A stretch of DNA of 64,000 nucleotides, taken from contig NZ_SOAL01000012.1 in NCBI RefSeq assembly GCF_004364775.1, forward strand, positions 124,001 to 188,000, in the 5' to 3' direction. Under the pieces are notes generated by a model. The model searched no databases, was not told the origin of the DNA, and saw only the letters and a program-made list of their open reading frames with translations. Numbering within the stretch: position 1 is the first letter of the stretch; every line of letters starts with the position of its first letter. Shown one piece after another: positions 7,963 to 16,275 of the stretch. The stretch comes from Comamonas sp. JUb58. Lineage in GTDB: Bacteria; Pseudomonadota; Gammaproteobacteria; Burkholderiales; Burkholderiaceae_C. Position numbers and translations under genes: made by a program.

Positions 7963-8898
7963 TCAGAATGCGACCTGTCCGCCACCCTTGAGACCCAGCT
8001 TTTGGCGTGCTTCATCAGGCGTGGCAATTTCCAAATTCAGCGCTTCGGCAATCAAACGGATGCGCTCGACCTGCTGGCGGTTCGATTCGGCCAACTGACC
8101 CGGGCCAATCCACAGCGAATCTTCCAGCCCGACGCGCACGTTTGAGCCCATGGCCGCGCCGATGGTGGCCAGCGGAATCTGGTTACGGCCAGCGCCCAGT
8201 ATCGACCACTCGTAGTTGTCGCCAAACAGACGATCCGCCGTGCGGCGCATGTGCATCAGGTCTTCCGGATGCGGGCCAATACCACCCAAAATGCCGAACA
8301 CCGATTGGATGAACGGTGGCGACTGCACCAAGCCACGGTCCACAAAATGGGCCAGGTTGTACAGGTGGCTGATGTCGTAGCACTCAAACTCGAAACGGGT
8401 GCCGTTGTCGTTACCGATCTTCAGAATGGTCTCGATGTCTTGGTAGGTGTTGCGGAAGATCAGCGAGCGGCTGTTGGCCAGGTGCTCGCGCTCCCACTCG
8501 TGCTCGAAATTCTGAAAACGGTCCAGCATCGGGAACAGGCCAAAGTTCATCGAGCCCATGTTCAGCGAAGCCACCTCCGGCTTGAACGTGGTGGCTGGGC
8601 GCATGCGCTCTTCCACCGTCATGTGCGGGCTACCGCCAGTGGTAATGTTGATGACCGCATTCGTCTCGGCCTTGATGCGCTCCAAAAAGGGCTTGAACAG
8701 TGCCGGGTCTTGCGACGGTTTTCCCGTCTGCGGATCGCGGGCATGCAAGTGCAAGATGGCAGCACCGGCTTGTGCCGCGCCAATAGCGGCCTCGGCAATT
8801 TCGTCCGCGGTGACCGGCAGGTGGGGCGACATGCTGGGTGTGTGGATGGCGCCGGTAACAGCGCAGGTAATGATGATTTTCTGTTTTGGTTTGGCCAT
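7963..8898 (-). CDS. Beta-keto acid cleavage enzyme (BKACE, DUF849 family)
   Basis: This 311-aa protein carries the family signature: an ITCAVTGA start, His50 and His52 with Asp55 in LHLHARDP (metal ligands and active site), and NITTGGSPHMTVEERM. BKACE enzymes condense a beta-keto acid with acetyl-CoA and cleave it to acetoacetate and a new CoA thioester. Different members act on 3-keto-5-aminohexanoate, dehydrocarnitine and other keto acids. It is the last gene of an SDR / 3-hydroxyacyl-CoA-dehydrogenase-like / BKACE operon, so its substrate is probably the 3-oxo acid made by the enzyme encoded 1 nt upstream. A GGAG ribosome site precedes the ATG. Confidence 0.93.
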   Translation of the reverse strand: MAKPKQKIIITCAVTGAIHTPSMSPHLPVTADEIAEAAIGAAQAGAAILHLHARDPQTGKPSQDPALFKPFLERIKAETNAVINITTGGSPHMTVEERMRPATTFKPEVASLNMGSMNFGLFPMLDRFQNFEHEWEREHLANSRSLIFRNTYQDIETILKIGNDNGTRFEFECYDISHLYNLAHFVDRGLVQSPPFIQSVFGILGGIGPHPEDLMHMRRTADRLFGDNYEWSILGAGRNQIPLATIGAAMGSNVRVGLEDSLWIGPGQLAESNRQQVERIRLIAEALNLEIATPDEARQKLGLKGGGQVAF

Positions 8899-8899
8899 A

Positions 8900-9853
8900 T
8901 CAGTCTCCGTTAACGTGTTTGTGACGCATCAACTGCATCAGTCTTTCATCGCGCCACAGTCGCCGCTCGTGCAAATCCTGCAGCGGTAGCTGTTCACGCC
9001 TTTCCTGGTCCAGAGCAGCCACCAAGGCCTCACTCCATGGGGGAGTCTCTTGCTGCGACTGACCAATGGATTGGTACAGAGCGCCGTAACGGGCGCAGTA
9101 ATCGCTCAGCCCACCCGGTGCATTGAGGTCGATGGTTTCAAACGGCCCCATGAAGGACCAGCGCAGGCCCAGACCGTCTTTGACCGTGGTATCAATATCC
9201 TCCGCGCTGGCAATGCCTGCCGCATACAGGCGAAACGCCTCGTGCAACAAAGCCCCTTGCAGGCGATTGAGGATGAAGCCTTCAATCTCTTTCTTGACCA
9301 CCACCGGCTTTTGCCCAATGGCTTGCATGATGCTGCGCGCATCTGCCACCGCCTGCGGGCTGGTCCAGGGGGCTGGGCACAACTCCACCACCGGAATCAA
9401 ATACGGCGGGTTGACCGGGTGGGCCACCAGGCAACGGTGCCGCCCCGGCAGGTCTTCGGTGTACAGGCTGGCGGCAATGCTGGAGGTAGAGCTGCCGATG
9501 ATGGTGTGCGCCGGGGCCAATGCGTCCAATTGCTTGAACAGGGCCTGCTTTAGCTCCAGCTGCTCGGGTGAGCTTTCCTGCACGTAGTCCGCATTTTGCA
9601 AGGCCTGCGCCAAACTCTGCGCCACATGCACGCGGCTGGCCGCCTCGTCGGCTCCCGTCATCAGGCCCTGCGCCTGCAAGGCCTGCAGTTGGCCAATGAT
9701 CAGCTGCTGGGCTTGCGGCAAACCGGCCTCATGGGCGTCGTACAGTTGCACGGTCCAGCCAGAACGCGCAAAGACGATGGCCCATGCCTGGCCTATCAGC
9801 CCCGCGCCCACAATGGCCACATGGCCTGGTTCAGGTGTGGTGTTTTCTGCCAT
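8900..9853 (-). CDS. 3-hydroxyacyl-CoA dehydrogenase-family enzyme, lambda-crystallin / L-gulonate 3-dehydrogenase type
   Basis: The 317-aa protein begins with an NAD Rossmann loop (VAIVGAGLIGQAWA). It carries the segment AHPVNPPYLIPVVELCPAPW, the hallmark of the lambda-crystallin, L-gulonate 3-dehydrogenase and carnitine-dehydrogenase branch rather than of beta-oxidation enzymes. A SSTSSI serine region and FILNRLQGA also fit. These enzymes oxidise a free 3-hydroxy acid to a 3-oxo acid. The next gene encodes a beta-keto-acid cleavage enzyme, so the pair forms a logical two-step route. It is tightly packed, with gaps of 2 nt upstream and 1 nt downstream. Confidence 0.9.
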   Translation of the reverse strand: MAENTTPEPGHVAIVGAGLIGQAWAIVFARSGWTVQLYDAHEAGLPQAQQLIIGQLQALQAQGLMTGADEAASRVHVAQSLAQALQNADYVQESSPEQLELKQALFKQLDALAPAHTIIGSSTSSIAASLYTEDLPGRHRCLVAHPVNPPYLIPVVELCPAPWTSPQAVADARSIMQAIGQKPVVVKKEIEGFILNRLQGALLHEAFRLYAAGIASAEDIDTTVKDGLGLRWSFMGPFETIDLNAPGGLSDYCARYGALYQSIGQSQQETPPWSEALVAALDQERREQLPLQDLHERRLWRDERLMQLMRHKHVNGD

Positions 9854-9855
9854 GC

Positions 9856-10638
9856 TCAGTACAGCTTTTGGGTAAAGGCATCGACCACAATCGCTTGGCC
9901 ATTCACACTGCGCGAGGCTTCGCTGGCATTGAACAGGGCCATATTGGCAATATCGGTGGCAGTCACCATACGGCCCAGCGCCGATTGGTTTTCGTAATGC
10001 GATGCAATCTCTTCCACCGGTTTACCCAAGGTGTTTGCCTTGGCGGCGATCACGGCACGGATGCGGGGCCCCTCCACCGCGCCGGGCAAAATTGCGTTGA
10101 CACGTACGCCGTAAGCACCCAATTCGATGGCCAGCGATTTGGTAAAACCAATGACCGCCCACTTCGATGCAGAGTACACAGAGCGGCCCGCAAACCCCAG
10201 GTGGCCCGCCGCCGACGATAGGTTGATCATCACGCCATGGCTGGATTGCTTGAGCAAGGGCACCGCCAGGCGGGCACACAAAAACTGCCCGGTGATATTG
10301 ACAGCCAGCGTATGGTCCCAGTCTTTTTTGGACAAGGTTTCCACATACCCTGTGGGGCCGGCAACCCCGGCATTGTTCAGCAGCACATCCAGCCCGCCCA
10401 GCTTTTCCTTTACCTGCGCAAACAGCTGGGCCACGCTGTCTTCGTCCGACACATCGGCCTTGACCACGTGCACGCCAGGTAGCGCCGTCGGCACAGCGGC
10501 CAAGCGCTCCTCGTTCACGTCGCAGACCATGATGCTGGCCCCTGCCTTGTGGAACACCCGGGCCATTTCCAGCCCCAGACCATCGGCACCGGCAGTGATC
10601 AACACCTTTCGCCCCGCAAAGCTCACATCATCAAACAT
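9856..10638 (-). CDS. Short-chain dehydrogenase/reductase (SDR)
   Basis: This 260-aa classical SDR has a cofactor loop ITAGADGLGLEMA (a TGxxxGxG variant with Ala in place of Gly at the second position), NNAGVAG, and an active site of Ser in INLSSAAG with Tyr and Lys in VYSASK. Asp in MVCDVNEERL points to NAD(H) preference. It heads the three-gene SDR / lambda-crystallin-like / BKACE operon. The ATG has AAGGAG 10 nt upstream, and a candidate GntR operator lies about 50 nt upstream. It probably oxidises a hydroxyl of the imported substrate or an intermediate. Confidence 0.92.
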   Translation of the reverse strand: MFDDVSFAGRKVLITAGADGLGLEMARVFHKAGASIMVCDVNEERLAAVPTALPGVHVVKADVSDEDSVAQLFAQVKEKLGGLDVLLNNAGVAGPTGYVETLSKKDWDHTLAVNITGQFLCARLAVPLLKQSSHGVMINLSSAAGHLGFAGRSVYSASKWAVIGFTKSLAIELGAYGVRVNAILPGAVEGPRIRAVIAAKANTLGKPVEEIASHYENQSALGRMVTATDIANMALFNASEASRSVNGQAIVVDAFTQKLY

Positions 10639-10682
10639 CGTCTGTCTCTCCTTGTATAGGTCTCACACACAATAATTCAAAA

Positions 10683-10700
10683 TATACGATATATGATGTT
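10683..10700. promoter_or_regulatory. Candidate GntR operator C
   Basis: The AT-rich stretch contains GATATATGAT at 10688-10697, identical to ten bases of operator B and to the reverse complement of 1505-1514. It lies about 50 nt upstream of the SDR start. It links this operon to the regulator at 6022. Confidence 0.58.
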
Positions 10701-10767
10701 TTTTGCAATGCGTACTTGCCTGCAGCAGTAGCGCTGGCGTCAGCAGCCTCTGTGCTCGCCCTCTCCC

Positions 10768-10809
10768 AGAAAGAAAAGAAGGCCACAAGTGCCAGCACTT
10801 GTGACCTTC
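10768..10809 (-). terminator. Terminator of the long Liv / 2-oxoacid dehydrogenase operon
   Basis: Arms GAAGG(c)CACAAGTGC and GCACTTGTG(a)CCTTC form a long hairpin with a 2-nt top. On the minus strand it is followed by the T-rich sequence TTTTCTTTCT. It lies 20 nt past the stop of the aldehyde dehydrogenase, the last gene of the operon. Confidence 0.75.
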
Positions 10810-10829
10810 ACTCTCTCATCGCACAGGCC

Positions 10830-12278
10830 TCAGATACCTGCCATGTTGATGTATTTGACGACCAAGTAGTCCTCAATCCCGTAGTGCGAGCCTTCGCGCC
10901 CCACGCCAGACTGTTTGACACCGCCAAACGGCGCTACCTCATTCGAGATCAGCCCGGTGTTCACGCCGACAATGCCATACTCCAGACGCTCGGCCACGCG
11001 CCAAACGCGGCCCAGATCGCGGGCGTAGAAGTAGCTGGCCAGGCCAAATTCGGTGTCGTTGGCCAGCGCGACCACTTCGTCCTCGGTCTCAAAACGGAAC
11101 AGCGGTGCCAGAGGGCCAAAGGTTTCTTCCCTGGCCACAGCCATGGCTTGCGTCACACCGGTCAACACCGTGGGCTGGAAGAAGGATTGGCCCAGTGCAT
11201 GTGGCTGACCACCTGTCAGCACCTCTGCGCCTTTGCCCACCGCATCTGCAATGTGCTCCTGCACTTTGGCAACCGCCTTGCCATCGATCAGCGGGCCAAT
11301 GCGAACGCCTTCGTCCAGGCCATTGCCCACCTTCATGGCTTCTACGGCGGTCACCAATTTCTGCGCAAACAGGTCGTACACCTTGGTGTGTACATACAAA
11401 CGGTTGGCGCACACGCAGGTTTGGCCTGCATTGCGGTATTTGGAGGCCAGCGCGCCTTCTACTGCAGCATCCAGATCGGCGTCTTCAAAAACGATAAATG
11501 GCGCATTGCCACCCAACTCCATCGATACTTTTTTGATGGTGGCCGCGGTTTGCTGCATCAGCACGCGCCCCACTTCAGTCGATCCAGTGAAGCTGAGCTT
11601 ACGCACCAGGGGGTTGGTCGCCAGTTCTTCGCCAATATCGCTCGCAGAGCCGGTGACGACGGAGAGCACGCCTGCCGGAATACCGGCACGCTCTGCCAGC
11701 ACGGCCAAGGCCAGAGCGGAGAGCGGTGTTTGCGAGGCTGGCTTGAGCACCATGGTGCAACCTGCGGCCAGCGCAGGCCCGGCCTTGCGCGTGATCATGG
11801 CGGCGGGGAAGTTCCATGGCGTGATCGCTGCGCAAACGCCAATGGGCTCCTTGGTCACCACAATCCGCTGACCCGCCATGGGCGCGGGAATGGTGTCACC
11901 ATAAACACGCTTGCCCTCCTCGGCAAACCATTCGATGAACGAAGCCGCATAGGCAATTTCGCCCTTGGCTTCGGCCAGAGGTTTGCCTTGCTCTACGGTC
12001 ATGATGAGGGCCAGGTCATCTTGATGGGCCAGCATCAGCTCGAACCAGCGGCGCAGAATGGCCGCCCTCTCCTTGGCGCTGCGTGCCTTCCATGCCGGCC
12101 ATGCGCGGTTGGCAGCCTCAATGGCCTGGCGGGTGTGCTGGGCACCGAGCTTGGGCACCTTGGCAACGGTCTGTCCAGTGGCCGGATTGGTGACGGTGAT
12201 CACCTGGTCCGCAACCAGCCATTGGCCGTCAATAAAACACTGCTCACGCAGCAGCGAAGGGTCTTTGAGATTCAACAT
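10830..12278 (-). CDS. NAD(P)-dependent succinate-semialdehyde-type dehydrogenase
   Basis: The 482-aa aldehyde dehydrogenase has [22 protein letters not shown], the general base Glu in [17 protein letters not shown] and the catalytic Cys in GQTCVCANR. This is the GabD sequence type. The family oxidises succinate semialdehyde to succinate, but close relatives accept glutarate semialdehyde and other aldehydes. It ends a leftward operon that starts with the Liv transporter at 24471 and is followed by a terminator. The pathway aldehyde is not deducible, so no symbol is given. Confidence 0.92.
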   Translation of the reverse strand: MLNLKDPSLLREQCFIDGQWLVADQVITVTNPATGQTVAKVPKLGAQHTRQAIEAANRAWPAWKARSAKERAAILRRWFELMLAHQDDLALIMTVEQGKPLAEAKGEIAYAASFIEWFAEEGKRVYGDTIPAPMAGQRIVVTKEPIGVCAAITPWNFPAAMITRKAGPALAAGCTMVLKPASQTPLSALALAVLAERAGIPAGVLSVVTGSASDIGEELATNPLVRKLSFTGSTEVGRVLMQQTAATIKKVSMELGGNAPFIVFEDADLDAAVEGALASKYRNAGQTCVCANRLYVHTKVYDLFAQKLVTAVEAMKVGNGLDEGVRIGPLIDGKAVAKVQEHIADAVGKGAEVLTGGQPHALGQSFFQPTVLTGVTQAMAVAREETFGPLAPLFRFETEDEVVALANDTEFGLASYFYARDLGRVWRVAERLEYGIVGVNTGLISNEVAPFGGVKQSGVGREGSHYGIEDYLVVKYINMAGI

Positions 12279-12308
12279 ATTTTGCTCTGCTAGGAAACAA
12301 TGGCTGGT

Positions 12309-13052
12309 TTAACCAGCGATGTAGAGGCCACCATTGACATGGATGACCTCGCCCGTGATAAAGCTGGCAGCGTCGCTGCACAGGAAGGCGATCACGCTGG
12401 CAATCTCGCTTGGCAGGCCCAAGCGCTTGAGCGGCGTTTGCTCCACCGATTCCGAGCCACGCTTGGCAATCAGGTCATGGGTCATTGGCGTGGCAATCAC
12501 ACCGGGCGATACGGCGTTGACCCGCGTCTTCGGCCCCAACTCGCGGGCCAGCGAGCGGGTCAGGCTCATCAACCCGCCTTTGGATGCGCTGTAATGCGCG
12601 TTGTAGAACGCGCCCCGGTGGCCAGCCATGGACGTGAGGTTCACAATCGCACTGCCTTCGCGCAAATGCGCGATGGCGCGCCGGGTCAGGTAGAACACAC
12701 CATCCAGGTTGATGGCAATGGTCTGGCGCCATTGCTCATCCGTCATGCTTTCGGCCGGCTGCGCCAGATACAGGCCAGCGGCAGGCACCAGGTAGTCAAT
12801 GCCGCCAAAGCACTGCTGCGCCAGCTCAACCACGCAGGTCGCATCATCGGCACTGGCGGCATCCATGCGCTGGGTTACCACGCGTTTGCCAGCATCGGCC
12901 CCCAGTGTGGCGGCAAAGCTCTCCAGGCCCGGCAGGTCCAAATCGGTTAGCACCAGGTTGGCACCGCCAGCGTAAAACAGCTTGGCCACTTCGCGACCAA
13001 TACCGCCATTCGCCCCGGTAAGCAGCAGCGTCTTGTTTTGAAAGTTGTACAT
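12309..13052 (-). CDS. SDR family oxidoreductase
   Basis: This 247-aa SDR has TGANGGIGREVAK, LTDLDLPGL (the Asp suggests NAD), LTSMAG and the catalytic HYSASKGG. The usual NNAG motif is replaced by VPAAGLY, an atypical feature. The C-terminus AASFITGEVIHVNGGLY is standard. The ATG at 13052 has GGGAG 8 nt upstream. A TTG 15 nt further out is the alternative start. It lies 36 nt after lipoamide dehydrogenase and 30 nt before the aldehyde dehydrogenase in the same transcript. Confidence 0.9.
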   Translation of the reverse strand: MYNFQNKTLLLTGANGGIGREVAKLFYAGGANLVLTDLDLPGLESFAATLGADAGKRVVTQRMDAASADDATCVVELAQQCFGGIDYLVPAAGLYLAQPAESMTDEQWRQTIAINLDGVFYLTRRAIAHLREGSAIVNLTSMAGHRGAFYNAHYSASKGGLMSLTRSLARELGPKTRVNAVSPGVIATPMTHDLIAKRGSESVEQTPLKRLGLPSEIASVIAFLCSDAASFITGEVIHVNGGLYIAG

Positions 13053-13088
13053 GCTCAATACTCCCAATGTCAGCTCAGTAAGGTTGGC

Positions 13089-14495
13089 TCAAAGGTGCAG
13101 CGCCCGCTCATAAGCGGCCAGCACCGCCTCGTGCATGGATTCGGACATGGTGGGGTGCGCCACGATGGTGGCCATCAAATCCTCTTCTGTCGCCTCCAGC
13201 GCCTGGGCAATGCCAAAACCCTGGATCATCTCGGTCACTTCATCACCCACCATGTGCGCGCCCAGGAGCTCGCCGCTGGCAGCATCAAAAATGACCTTGG
13301 TAAAGCCCGCCGTCTCGCCCATGGCAATGGCTTTGCCATTGGCGATGAACGGAAACTTGCCCACCTTGATCTTGCGACCCGATGCCTCGGCCTGCGCTTG
13401 CGTCAAGCCTACACTCGCCACTTGCGGATGGCTGTAGGTACATGCGGGCACGCGCTGCGGGTCCAAGTGGTGGGTGGGCAGGCCCAGCATATGCTCCACG
13501 CACATCACCCCTTCATGGCTGGCTTTGTGCGCCAGCCAAGGTGGACCGGCTACATCGCCAATGGCGTAGACGCCAGGTTCATCGGTACGGCAGTGCTTAT
13601 CGGTGACCAGGTGCGTCTTGTCGACCTTGACGCGCGTGTTCTCCAAACCCAGGTTTTCGACGTTGCCAACAATGCCTGCGGCCACCAGCACGACATCAGC
13701 CTCCAGCTGCACCACAGCGCCGCCAGCGCTGCGCGCCTTGAGCTGCAACTGCCAGCCTGTGGCTGTTTTCTGGGCCTGCGCAATCTCGGAATTCAACTGC
13801 AGCTGAACGCCGTCGCGCTGCAGGCTTTTGGCGACCAGGGCAGAGATTTCTTCATCTTCCACCGGCAGCACCCGGGGGGCCATTTCCACCACCGTCACCT
13901 CTACCCCAATGGCACGGTAAAAGCATGCGAACTCGATGCCAATGGCACCAGCGCCCACAATCACCATGCGTTGGGGTTGGAAGGCTGGGTTCAAAGCCTC
14001 ACGATAGCTCCAAACCGTGCTGTCATTGGCCGGGAACTGCGGCAGCTGACGCGCACGCGCCCCTGTCGCCACGATGATGTGCTTGGCCTGCACGCTGCTG
14101 CTGGCACCAGCCGCATCACTGAAGCTGACCTGCCCCTGGCCTGCCAAACGCGCATGCCCACGCAGCACGGTAATGCCATGCTTTTTCATCAAATGGGTAA
14201 CGCCTTGGTTCAGCTGGGCCGCCACGGCCCGCGAGCGTGCGACCATGCTGGGCATATCGGCTTGCGGTGCAGCCACCTTGACGCCGAAATGCCCCGCTTT
14301 TTGAACCAGGCGCAGCACATCGGCTGAGCGAAGCAAGGCCTTGGTGGGGATACAGCCCCAGTTCAGGCACACGCCACCCAGCTGGTCCTTCTCGACCAAC
14401 GCCACCCTCATGCCAAGCTGGCTGGCCCGTATGGCCGCCACATAGCCTCCGGGGCCGCCGCCGATCACCACCAGATCAAATGATTTCTGAGCCAT
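13089..14495 (-). CDS. lpdA: Dihydrolipoyl dehydrogenase (E3)
   Basis: The 468-aa flavoprotein has an FAD loop (VVIGGGPGGYVAAIRAS), the redox disulfide in GGVCLNWGCIPTK, an NAD loop (VIVGAGAIGIEFA), AIGDVAGPPWLAHKA and the C-terminal HPTMSESMHEA with the catalytic His-Glu pair. It reoxidises dihydrolipoamide on the E2 encoded just upstream. The ATG at 14495 is preferred over a GTG at 14501 because a GAGG element lies 5 nt upstream, overlapping the E2 stop. Clustering with E1 and E2 indicates a dedicated E3. Confidence 0.95.
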   Translation of the reverse strand: MAQKSFDLVVIGGGPGGYVAAIRASQLGMRVALVEKDQLGGVCLNWGCIPTKALLRSADVLRLVQKAGHFGVKVAAPQADMPSMVARSRAVAAQLNQGVTHLMKKHGITVLRGHARLAGQGQVSFSDAAGASSSVQAKHIIVATGARARQLPQFPANDSTVWSYREALNPAFQPQRMVIVGAGAIGIEFACFYRAIGVEVTVVEMAPRVLPVEDEEISALVAKSLQRDGVQLQLNSEIAQAQKTATGWQLQLKARSAGGAVVQLEADVVLVAAGIVGNVENLGLENTRVKVDKTHLVTDKHCRTDEPGVYAIGDVAGPPWLAHKASHEGVMCVEHMLGLPTHHLDPQRVPACTYSHPQVASVGLTQAQAEASGRKIKVGKFPFIANGKAIAMGETAGFTKVIFDAASGELLGAHMVGDEVTEMIQGFGIAQALEATEEDLMATIVAHPTMSESMHEAVLAAYERALHL

Positions 14496-14502
14496 AGCCA
14501 CC

Positions 14503-15777
14503 TCAGATCAGCATGCTCAGCGGCGATTCCATCGCACGCTGTAAGGCAGCCAGCCACTGCGCGGCCAAGGCACCATCGATGGCCCGGTGGTCTACCGACA
14601 AGGTGCATCGCATCACGGTACCGACCTTGAGTTCAGTGCCCTCCACCACCGGCAGCTGCTGCGACGCACCTACAGCCAAAATAGCGGCCTGTGGTGGGTT
14701 GATGATGGCCGAGAACTCGCGCACGCCGTACATGCCCAAGTTGCTGACACTGAAGCTGCCACCTTGGTATTCATCCGGGCGCAGTTGCCCAGCACGCGCG
14801 CGGGTGGCCAGCTCGGCAATCTCTTCGCTGATTTGCGACAGCGATTTGCGATCCGCCTGGCGCACAATGGGCGTGATCAAGCCCGAAGGCGTGGACACCG
14901 CGACGGCGATGTCGGCCTGTTGGTAATGGCGCATGCCATCTTCGGTCCAGCCCACATTGGCTTCAGGCACCTCGCGCAGCGCTACCGCCACGGCCCGCAC
15001 AATGAAGTCGTTCACCGAAATCTTGCGCGGTGATGCGCTGTTCACCTCGGCACGCAGGGCCAACAATCGCTCCATGCGGCAATCCACGCTCAGGTAGAAG
15101 TGTGGAATCGTCGATTTGCTCTCGCTCAGCCTGCGCGCAATCGTGCGGCGCATGCCTGAATGGGGCGTTTCGGTATATGCCGACTGGCCCTGCGTTGGCA
15201 AAGCTGCTGGCTTCTCCACCACACCGGTCACCGCAGCTGTCACCGCGCCTGCAGCGATTTGTGCATCCGCACGCTCAATGTCGACTTTGACAACCCGCCC
15301 CTTGGGACCACTGCCCGCGATGGTGGCAATGTCCAGCCCACGCTGCGCAGCCAAGCGCTTGGCCAGTGGGCTGGCAAACACACGCTTGCTTGCGGGAGCC
15401 GGTGCTGCAGCCGGATTGGCCACAGCGCTTGAGGGCTGCGGCGTAGGAGCAGCGGCAGCCGCTGCGCCAGCAACTGCCGAAGCGCTGCCACTCCCCCCTG
15501 CCGATGCCAACAAGGACTCCATGGCAGCCGCCGTCTCCCCATTGGCCAACAACACGCCGATGGGCGCGCCCACCTCTACACGCTGGCCGGCTTGCACCAG
15601 CCAGCGGCCCATCACACCTGCAGCGTCAGCATTGACCTCGACCACCGCCTTATCCGTTTCGATCTCAGCGATGCAGTCACCCAGGGCGACAGCATCGCCC
15701 TCTTTTTTAGTCCAGGCCGCCAAGATGGCGTCCGTAGAATTTGCAGCCACTTCGGGCATGCGCAACAAGCTTGCCAT
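14503..15777 (-). CDS. 2-oxoacid (or acetoin) dehydrogenase E2, dihydrolipoamide acyltransferase
   Basis: This 424-aa protein has one lipoyl domain (about residues 5-80, lipoyl Lys in EIETDKAVVEV) and an Ala/Pro-rich flexible linker (about 85-130). An E1/E3-binding domain follows (FASPLAKRLAAQRGLD, near 135-170), then the acyltransferase core ending in the active-site motif DHRAIDGALAAQWL. The ATG has AGGAG 8 nt upstream. Together with the fused E1 and the E3 it completes a complex that converts a 2-oxo acid or acyloin to an acyl-CoA. Which substrate is used cannot be read from the E2. Confidence 0.94.
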   Translation of the reverse strand: MASLLRMPEVAANSTDAILAAWTKKEGDAVALGDCIAEIETDKAVVEVNADAAGVMGRWLVQAGQRVEVGAPIGVLLANGETAAAMESLLASAGGSGSASAVAGAAAAAAPTPQPSSAVANPAAAPAPASKRVFASPLAKRLAAQRGLDIATIAGSGPKGRVVKVDIERADAQIAAGAVTAAVTGVVEKPAALPTQGQSAYTETPHSGMRRTIARRLSESKSTIPHFYLSVDCRMERLLALRAEVNSASPRKISVNDFIVRAVAVALREVPEANVGWTEDGMRHYQQADIAVAVSTPSGLITPIVRQADRKSLSQISEEIAELATRARAGQLRPDEYQGGSFSVSNLGMYGVREFSAIINPPQAAILAVGASQQLPVVEGTELKVGTVMRCTLSVDHRAIDGALAAQWLAALQRAMESPLSMLI

Positions 15778-15778
15778 C

Positions 15779-16258
15779 TCAAGCGCTCCTGTTATTCAAA
15801 TCGTTGCGATAACTGGCAATGTCTTGGTACTCGACAATCTCCAGCACATGGCCTTCGGGGTCCTTGCAGAACACCAGGTAGGTGCCCGGACGCACCTCAA
15901 TCCGCTCGGGGCCGGTCATCAGCTCCACTCCGGCAACCTGCAGGCGCTCAATGGCGGCGTTGATGTCGTCGACAATAAAGGTCAGATAGGCCGCATTGGG
16001 GCGCGACAGAATGGGACCTGCATGCTGCTCAGCCGCTGCGGGTTCCTGCGACGCCAACAGCTTGATGCGTTCGCCATACGAGGTTTGCAGGCGCACCACG
16101 GTGTAGGCGCTGTTGCTGAGCGCAGCCTGTGCTGCTTTCGCGGCAGGCACGGTGACCTCGCTGACAAACGTACAGCCCATCACGGTTTCGTAGAAATGGC
16201 GCATACGCGGCAAATCGCGCACGCCCAGGCCCACTTCCAGGGGAGAAATCATTTGCAT
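15779..16258 (-). CDS. VOC (glyoxalase/bleomycin-resistance fold) protein
   Basis: The 159-aa protein has paired beta-alpha-beta-beta-beta modules: PLEVGLGVRDLPRMRHFYE, then YLTFIVDDINAAIERLQ and DPEGHVLEIVEY. The first-strand metal ligand, usually His, is Glu here. The equivalent in the second module is Tyr. The terminal Glu in HVLEI is kept, so metal binding may differ from glyoxalase I. The ATG at 16258 has GAGGGA 7 nt upstream. It lies between E1 and E2 with gaps of 17 nt and 1 nt. An epimerase, isomerase or lyase acting on a pathway intermediate is plausible but unproven. Confidence 0.85.
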   Translation of the reverse strand: MQMISPLEVGLGVRDLPRMRHFYETVMGCTFVSEVTVPAAKAAQAALSNSAYTVVRLQTSYGERIKLLASQEPAAAEQHAGPILSRPNAAYLTFIVDDINAAIERLQVAGVELMTGPERIEVRPGTYLVFCKDPEGHVLEIVEYQDIASYRNDLNNRSA

Positions 16259-16275
16259 GGATATGTCCCTCGGCG

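Noticed and set aside
7963..10638. Carnitine degradation, suggested by BKACE plus a carnitine-dehydrogenase-like enzyme
   Set aside because: No betainyl-CoA thioesterase, betaine transporter or betaine demethylation genes nearby. The dehydrogenase motif fits L-gulonate-type enzymes equally well.
1..10700. Apiose catabolism, suggested by the split transketolase
   Set aside because: No apulose kinase, isomerase or apionate enzymes are present, and BKACE and the AroE-like enzyme do not belong to that route.
10716..12293. A 525-codon open frame on the plus strand
   Set aside because: It mirrors the aldehyde dehydrogenase, whose catalytic motifs are intact. Its composition is His/Gln/Gly-rich noise.
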